Both the position numbers and the translations under genes were made by a program. The notes below the pieces were generated by a model. It searched no databases and was not told the DNA's origin. It was given only the letters and a program-made list of their open reading frames with translations. DNA of 58,433 nucleotides, taken from contig NZ_WKKF01000018.1 in assembly GCF_009674765.1 (NCBI RefSeq), forward strand, positions 1 through 58,433, in the 5' to 3' direction. Of the stretch, positions 53,729-58,433 are shown piece by piece. Each line of letters opens with the position of its first letter. Within the stretch, counting starts at the first letter, position 1. Source of the DNA: Metabacillus idriensis. GTDB taxonomy: Bacteria; Bacillota; Bacilli; Bacillales; Bacillaceae.

Positions 53729-54194
53729 AATATGAAAGGATGGTTTTATCCAATAAGTCTAAATAGATGATCTTCAACAATCGGACCATATTATGGAGTG
53801 AAAAAAGGCAATTAGGTGGTTCATCTCGAAATGTATGTTATTCCTTTCTTTATAGAGGGAGTTTAATGGAATAAGCTATTACATTTATGTTGGGAAAATT
53901 GTAAAAATCCAGCAAGGGGTGACCCGATAAGTGTTACACAATTTGTTTTCATACACATAATTATGGGATTTCTATTGATATAATGTTACGGCAAATTACC
54001 AAAAGCAATTACAATCTTTTCATTTGTTTTTTATAGTATGAGTTTTTTGTACTGGGGAGCAGTATTAGTAAATACATTGCTCACCTAACGGGACCGATTG
54101 CTGCACAAGGTAATCGCTTATTCTTTATAGAGAGTTTAATGAAATAACTCCTAGTATTTTATTGTTATTTAATAAGAATTTAAGGGGTTTAAAT
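53729..54194. other. Gene-free stretch with short direct repeats
   Basis: A repeat of about 28 bp (ttctttatagag..agtttaatg) occurs at 53846-53874 and, with two small deletions, at 54121-54147. A CAACAATCGG element lies at 53775-53784. No intact gene is visible. Confidence 0.55.
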
Positions 54195-54739
54195 ATGGTG
54201 CCTAAACTTGAAACGAAAAACCTATTATTAAGGGCATTTGAGCAAGAAGATGCACCTTTTGTCGAGGAGTTAGCAGGAGATAAATGAGTTGCAGAGACTA
54301 CACTCACTATTCCACATCCATATCCTACCGGAAGTGATTAACTGGATTAAAAACCACAAAGAGCATGTGCAGACAGACAAGACAGCTTTGTCTTCGCAGT
54401 AGAAGAAAAAAACGATAGTAAATTGATTGGAACAGTTACCTTACGAATAGAAAAAAACCACAAAAGAGCCGAGCTTTCTTACTGGTTTGGGTCCCTTTCT
54501 GGGGAAGGGGATATGCGGCTGAAGCAATTGGCAAGGTATTAGAATTTGGTTTTAAAGACATTGAACTTAACAGGATATGGGCAACTGTAATGAAGAAAAA
54601 CATCGCATCAAGTAAAGTTCTTAATAATAACGTGGTTAAACACGAAGGGACTTTTCCTAAACACGATTTAAAGTGGGGGAAATTTGAGGATGTCGAATAC
54701 TATGGTTTATTAAAAGATGATTTTCTACAAACTTATTAA
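54195..54739 (+). pseudogene. Broken GNAT N-acetyltransferase (RimJ/RimL-like)
   Basis: The frame begins MVPKLETKNLLLRAFEQEDAPFV and stops after LAGDK at the TGA near 54285. Coding resemblance continues in other frames: VEEKNDSKLIGTVTLRIE, AELSYWFG, then GYAAEAIGKVLEFGF and NRIWATVMKKNIASSKVL, the acetyl-CoA-binding core, ending at 54739. At least three lesions break it, including one near 54495. It is a dead copy. Confidence 0.8.
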
Positions 54740-54832
54740 GCTAAAGGAATTCTAAAGTTTAACTTTAATTTGTATAAAAATCATGAAATAACACATGATA
54801 ATTTCTACAAATTAAAGAATGGTGTGGTATTA

Positions 54833-54991
54833 ATGGATATAATATCAGCTCCGCTTTTATTAGTTATTATCATGACTGTAGTAGGGATGTACATAGTTTA
54901 TGTTTTGCTTCATTGGTTTATAAACAAAAAAAAGCAAAAGGAAATTGATCCTAACGAAGTTGTTGTAAAGAAGCAGGATGAATTACCTTAA
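54833..54991 (+). CDS. Small membrane protein, unknown
   Basis: A 52-residue frame with one hydrophobic segment (APLLLVIIMTVVGMYIVYVLL), a basic stretch KKKQK and an acidic C-terminus. The ribosome site is weak and the frame also extends back to 54770. No family is recognised. Confidence 0.45.
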   Translation: MDIISAPLLLVIIMTVVGMYIVYVLLHWFINKKKQKEIDPNEVVVKKQDELP

Positions 54992-55761
54992 TATATATTT
55001 ATGGGGGCGATTGTTTAACAAAGTGTCAGCTCTTCTTATTAAGGTAAAGGTCAGGATTGTTGAAGAGTGGTTTCAAGAGTTTTGATCAACAATCGGCCAG
55101 ATTGTTGAGGAGAGCAGTAAGAATTAGAATACTAAGGAAACATGCTTACTCCTTATGTTGGAAAAATATTTACATGGTTATTTTTATCCGAAGATTTTAA
55201 AGGATTTTCACCTAGTGTCGCCCCATGGAAATTTGAAGTGATTGAAACTAGAAGAGTAAATGGCTTCCGTGGTGTAAACGCTAGAATAAAGTTGACAGTT
55301 TTTGCTTGATAAGATTTTACACCTTTGCTCAATCAACCTACTACTTTAGTAAAATAGATAGTGAATTTATTTTACTGGAGGTTAAGGTTTTTGGAGGAGA
55401 AGTTAGTAAACATCTATGTTTAATCCTAACTAAAAAGCAATGTCCTCCGATTAAATCATCCCTTGGCAGTCTTTTATAAACTCCACTGTTTTTACGAGCT
55501 AATAGTCCAGAAATTCAGCTTACATATCTCCAACTTTTACTTTATGTTTTTTTATTACTAGTAAACGAAACGTCTTTTTGTTTTTCTACCCATTCCTATC
55601 GTTCAAATTCCAGTAACAAAAAACAGGCTAATAGCAAATTTATTTTGGGGTGTCTCATGAGAGAAATACAGAGGTTCATCTAAACAATCCCTTCGTATTC
55701 CAAACGTATACTCGCTATAAAGTTTGTACATGTTAAGAGAAAAACAAGTGAGGGATTTCAG
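54992..55761. other. Mostly gene-free stretch with an interspersed repeat
   Basis: It holds a TCAACAATCGG...GATTGTTGAG dyad (55087-55107) related to those at 17878 and 53775, plus one short frame at 55142-55309. I see no strong promoter or terminator. Confidence 0.5.
55142..55309 (+). CDS. Hypothetical 55-residue protein or gene fragment
   Basis: MLTPYVGKIFTWLFLSED... ends ...RIKLTVFA. AAGGA lies shortly before the ATG. It has no recognisable motif and may be a remnant of a longer gene. Confidence 0.3.
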   Translation: MLTPYVGKIFTWLFLSEDFKGFSPSVAPWKFEVIETRRVNGFRGVNARIKLTVFA

Positions 55762-57279
55762 TTGGAGTGGATCTTTTATCTATACCTTTTAAATACGTTC
55801 TTTATGTTATTCATAGCAATTTGGGAAGTTCGTCGCCCTGCCAAAGCTTTAAATTGGATAACAATCGTCCTTATTTTGCCAATAATTGGTTTCTGGCTAT
55901 ATCTTAGTACATCAAATCCCAGGCGTATTCATCGAAAAAGATTGACCTCTTCTCATAATGAGTCTGACAAATTACCTGATACATTTAGTCGTTCAGCCTC
56001 GGTAATCGCTGATGCTTTACGGAATTTCACCGTGCATGGTCTTCGAGTCGGCCAAGTCCAAGTACTTAACAATGGAATAGCAAAGTATGAACAACTCATC
56101 AAATCCCTACAAAAAGCCAAAAAAACCATTGACCTGGAATATTACATCTATCGGAATGACCAAATTGGTAATCGTATCACAGAACTGCTGATCGAAAAAG
56201 CAGCAAACGGAGTAAGGGTTCGTTTTATAAGAGATGGTTGGGGGAGCAAAAAATTCCCGCGTCACATAATCCTTCAGATGATAGATGCAGGAATAGAATG
56301 CCGGACAATATTTCCTTTACGCTTTCCCTGGATTATGTCCAATTGGAATTACCGGGATCATTGTAAGATTGTTACGATCGACGGAAAGGAATCTTTTACT
56401 GGCGGTATGAACGTGGGGTATGAATATACAGGATTAAAGCCTGACGTAGGATTTTGGCGGGACACTCATTTGCAAATTATAGGGGAAGCAGCAATCGATT
56501 TGCAGACTATCTTCGACATTCATTGGAATATCGCTTTGGATGAACGGATAAAGTCAAAAACAAAATCTAAGGTAACGAAAAAGCCCACTAAAATCTCAAA
56601 ATATAAATCAAAGGAAATCAATCCAACCGGCAGCGTAGATCTTTCCAAATGGTCAGCCGAATTGGGATCTGAGTTGTATGCTATAGATGGTATAATGACA
56701 GACAATTCCCCAAAGACAGGGGAATTGCAAAAAGCATACATCCATACGTTTGAAGGAAATCCCGGAGTTCCTACTCCAGTCATTCGGCAAGCTTACTTTA
56801 TATGCATAACACAGGCAATCAAGACGATTGATATAACAACACCCTATTTTGTACCAGAAACAGATATTATCATGGCATTAAAGACAGCTGTGGCTCGTGG
56901 TGTGCGCGTAAGATTACTGGTTCCTCGCCACATTGATCAAAAAATCGTAGGCTTTGCAAGCCGTACCTATTTCGGGGAACTTATAGAAGCTGGAGTCCAG
57001 ATCTACCAGTACGACAAAGGGATGTTGCATGCGAAGCTAATGATCATAGATGATGAAATTGCAGAAGTAGGCGCAGCAAACTATGATATGAGAAGTTTTC
57101 GTCTGAATTACGAGGTGTGTGAAGTCTTGTACAGTGCTGATGTGGCAAGGGAACTCACACAGCAATTCGAGCGCGACCTTACTGATTCTGTACCCTTAAG
57201 AATCGAAGACTTGCTGCAACGATCACTGACAGAGCGTATTATTGAGCAAGGTGCTCGCCTGCTTTCTCCATTATTATAA
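55762..57279 (+). CDS. cls: Cardiolipin synthase (phospholipase D family)
   Basis: A 505-residue enzyme with two N-terminal membrane helices and two HKD motifs: HCKIVTIDGKESFTGGMN and HAKLMIIDDEIAEVGAANYD. These catalyse transfer of a phosphatidyl group between two phosphatidylglycerols. The TTG start at 55762 has only a weak ribosome site (GAGGG, 7 nt). It stands alone outside the transfer operon. Confidence 0.93.
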   Translation: MEWIFYLYLLNTFFMLFIAIWEVRRPAKALNWITIVLILPIIGFWLYLSTSNPRRIHRKRLTSSHNESDKLPDTFSRSASVIADALRNFTVHGLRVGQVQVLNNGIAKYEQLIKSLQKAKKTIDLEYYIYRNDQIGNRITELLIEKAANGVRVRFIRDGWGSKKFPRHIILQMIDAGIECRTIFPLRFPWIMSNWNYRDHCKIVTIDGKESFTGGMNVGYEYTGLKPDVGFWRDTHLQIIGEAAIDLQTIFDIHWNIALDERIKSKTKSKVTKKPTKISKYKSKEINPTGSVDLSKWSAELGSELYAIDGIMTDNSPKTGELQKAYIHTFEGNPGVPTPVIRQAYFICITQAIKTIDITTPYFVPETDIIMALKTAVARGVRVRLLVPRHIDQKIVGFASRTYFGELIEAGVQIYQYDKGMLHAKLMIIDDEIAEVGAANYDMRSFRLNYEVCEVLYSADVARELTQQFERDLTDSVPLRIEDLLQRSLTERIIEQGARLLSPLL

Positions 57280-57338
57280 ATTAATATATCTTAAATCTAG
57301 ATTTAAAAAATTTTCATTTTATTAAAAAAGGAGTAAAA

Positions 57339-57372
57339 CCGTGTTAGGAGAACTTTTAGCACGGATTTTTTT
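57339..57372 (+). terminator. Terminator after cls
   Basis: The arms ccgtgtt and agcacgg (with one G-U pair) are followed by TTTTTTT. It lies 60 bp after the cls stop. Confidence 0.65.
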
Positions 57373-57824
57373 ATTTAAGATGAAAACAAAATACAAAAAA
57401 GGTGATACTATAACGGAGCTAGGATTGTAATAATACTTTTAATTTAAATATAGTGGTGATACTAATAGATAATATATTTGAAAATCTTAAAGTAATACGT
57501 TTGTTAGAAGATAAGCTGCATCATCTAAATCTTAAGGTTTACAACTAAGTAAAGTGAAATGACCAATATTAAATCTACAGTCCAACCATTTTTATTTTTC
57601 TTGAAAATTAGGGATAACTCAGTTTCTTTGTTTAACAATTCTTTCCTTATAGTGTTGCTGATAACTTCATCTTAAAACTACCTCCGTACTACTAAAATAA
57701 TTTGATATTTACCACCTTCTAATCAACTCAAATAATGTAAGGAGTATGTATATCCTTTCATAAGTTAGCCGGATTTAAATTAGAGAACTCAAAAAAAGGA
57801 TAATTTAACGGGAGGAATAGCACA
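57373..57824. other. Gene-free stretch before the DUF421 gene
   Basis: AT-rich; no reading frame with a ribosome site and no repeat that I can see. Confidence 0.5.
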
Positions 57825-58433
57825 TTGGAAGAAATTAACATTAGTTTCCTGACGATCAAAGTTATCGTAGGTTTTGTCGCTTTATTTTTTATTATTATCA
57901 TAACAGGCAGAACATCTATCTCTCAGTTAACCCCGTTTCACTTAGTTTTTATATTAGTACTTGGAGATTTTTTAGGAAATACCATTTATGAAGATAAGGT
58001 AAGGATTTTTCATTTTTTATATGCCATCGGATTGTGGACTCTTCTCATGTTGGGGATAGAGTTTATAACTCTAAAAAACAAATCGGCACGTTCTCTCTTT
58101 TTAGGCAATCCTAATATCATCATTCGGAATGGTGTCCTCAACAGAAAGTTACTTAAAAAGAACAAATTGGATATAAATCAGGTATTGAGTTTGCTTCGAC
58201 AAAATAATGTTTTTTCAGTTCGTGAAGTCAAATACGGTATACTGGAAGCTAATGGACAAATAAGCATATTATTAAAATCTAAGTATCAAAAACCAGAAAA
58301 GCAAGATTTTAATCTTCCAGAAAGTCCAGTAGACCTCCCAACATCGTTAATTATAGATGGGGTCCTACCAACAAAACGCGGAAAACATACGCTAAGCAAA
58401 TTTCGACATGAAGAAAGCCGATTTCTCCTACGC
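57825..58433 (+). CDS. DUF421 (YetF-like) membrane protein, 3' end beyond the window
   Basis: 203 codons are visible without a stop. Three N-terminal hydrophobic segments (VIVGFVALFFIIIITGRT, LVFILVLGDFLGN, LYAIGLWTLLMLGIEF) precede a cytoplasmic DUF421 domain with NPNIIIRNGVLNRKLLKKNKL. The family includes YetF, YdfR and YcaP; its role is unclear, with links to spore or envelope processes. The TTG start at 57825 follows GGGAGGAAT. Confidence 0.88.
   Translation, partial: MEEINISFLTIKVIVGFVALFFIIIITGRTSISQLTPFHLVFILVLGDFLGNTIYEDKVRIFHFLYAIGLWTLLMLGIEFITLKNKSARSLFLGNPNIIIRNGVLNRKLLKKNKLDINQVLSLLRQNNVFSVREVKYGILEANGQISILLKSKYQKPEKQDFNLPESPVDLPTSLIIDGVLPTKRGKHTLSKFRHEESRFLLR

Overview
The window looks like part of a large, low-GC Bacillaceae plasmid. 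Evidence: strong AGGAGG-type ribosome sites, frequent TTG and GTG starts, a near-consensus CcpA (cre) site, an iteron-rich replication origin with a rep/primase pair, and a Gram-positive Tcp/ICE-type conjugation operon. I cannot name the species; a plasmid of the Priestia/Bacillus megaterium kind is a reasonable guess.

Region 1 (1-970) is AT-rich debris: an array of inverted repeats, a terminator and a decayed group II intron reverse-transcriptase fragment.

Region 2 (974-17670) is a 17-kb catabolic island bracketed by two paralogous GntR/FCD repressors. It holds etfB-etfA, a TRAP transporter (dctQM divergent from dctP), Fe-alcohol dehydrogenase, aldehyde dehydrogenase, acyl-CoA dehydrogenase, Pct-type CoA-transferase, an FrdA/SdhA-like flavoprotein, enoyl-CoA hydratase, an RraA-type aldolase and a D-2-hydroxyacid dehydrogenase. 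A shared palindrome, ATTATCGATAAT, lies at the etf, dctP, acyl-CoA dehydrogenase, dctQM and gntR2 promoters, with a weaker copy upstream of gntR1, so the island is probably one regulon. The gene set suggests import of an organic acid or hydroxy acid, oxidation to an acid, CoA activation, dehydrogenation to ETF, hydration and retro-aldol cleavage. The substrate is unknown.

Region 3 (17671-25850) holds a third GntR regulator with an opine-dehydrogenase-like protein, a complete ECF transporter (S, T and fused double ATPase) and a MATE exporter. It is flanked by two decayed copies of the same gene 3' end, each with its terminator, and by a broken copy of the Rep C-terminal HTH domain.

Region 4 (26066-32997) is a Gat-family PTS polyol operon: PRD/EIIB/EIIA regulator, gatA, gatB, gatC, two zinc dehydrogenases and a small membrane protein.

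Region 5 (33005-38113) is the replicon: a divergent Rep protein and AEP-type primase around an origin with two iteron families, followed by a 20-bp-arm hairpin and a 310-bp stretch almost devoid of C.

Region 6 (38115-53728) is the conjugation operon: coupling ATPase, wHTH-PD-(D/E)xK protein, TcpC/D/E-like proteins, VirB4-like ATPase, lipoprotein, VirB6-like protein, VirB8-like protein and a CwlT-like wall hydrolase. The hydrolase gene is interrupted by a 2.5-kb group II intron exactly inside the conserved MQ|FMP motif.

Region 7 (53729-58433) contains a broken GNAT gene, a small membrane protein, a cardiolipin synthase and the start of a DUF421 (YetF-like) gene cut by the window edge.
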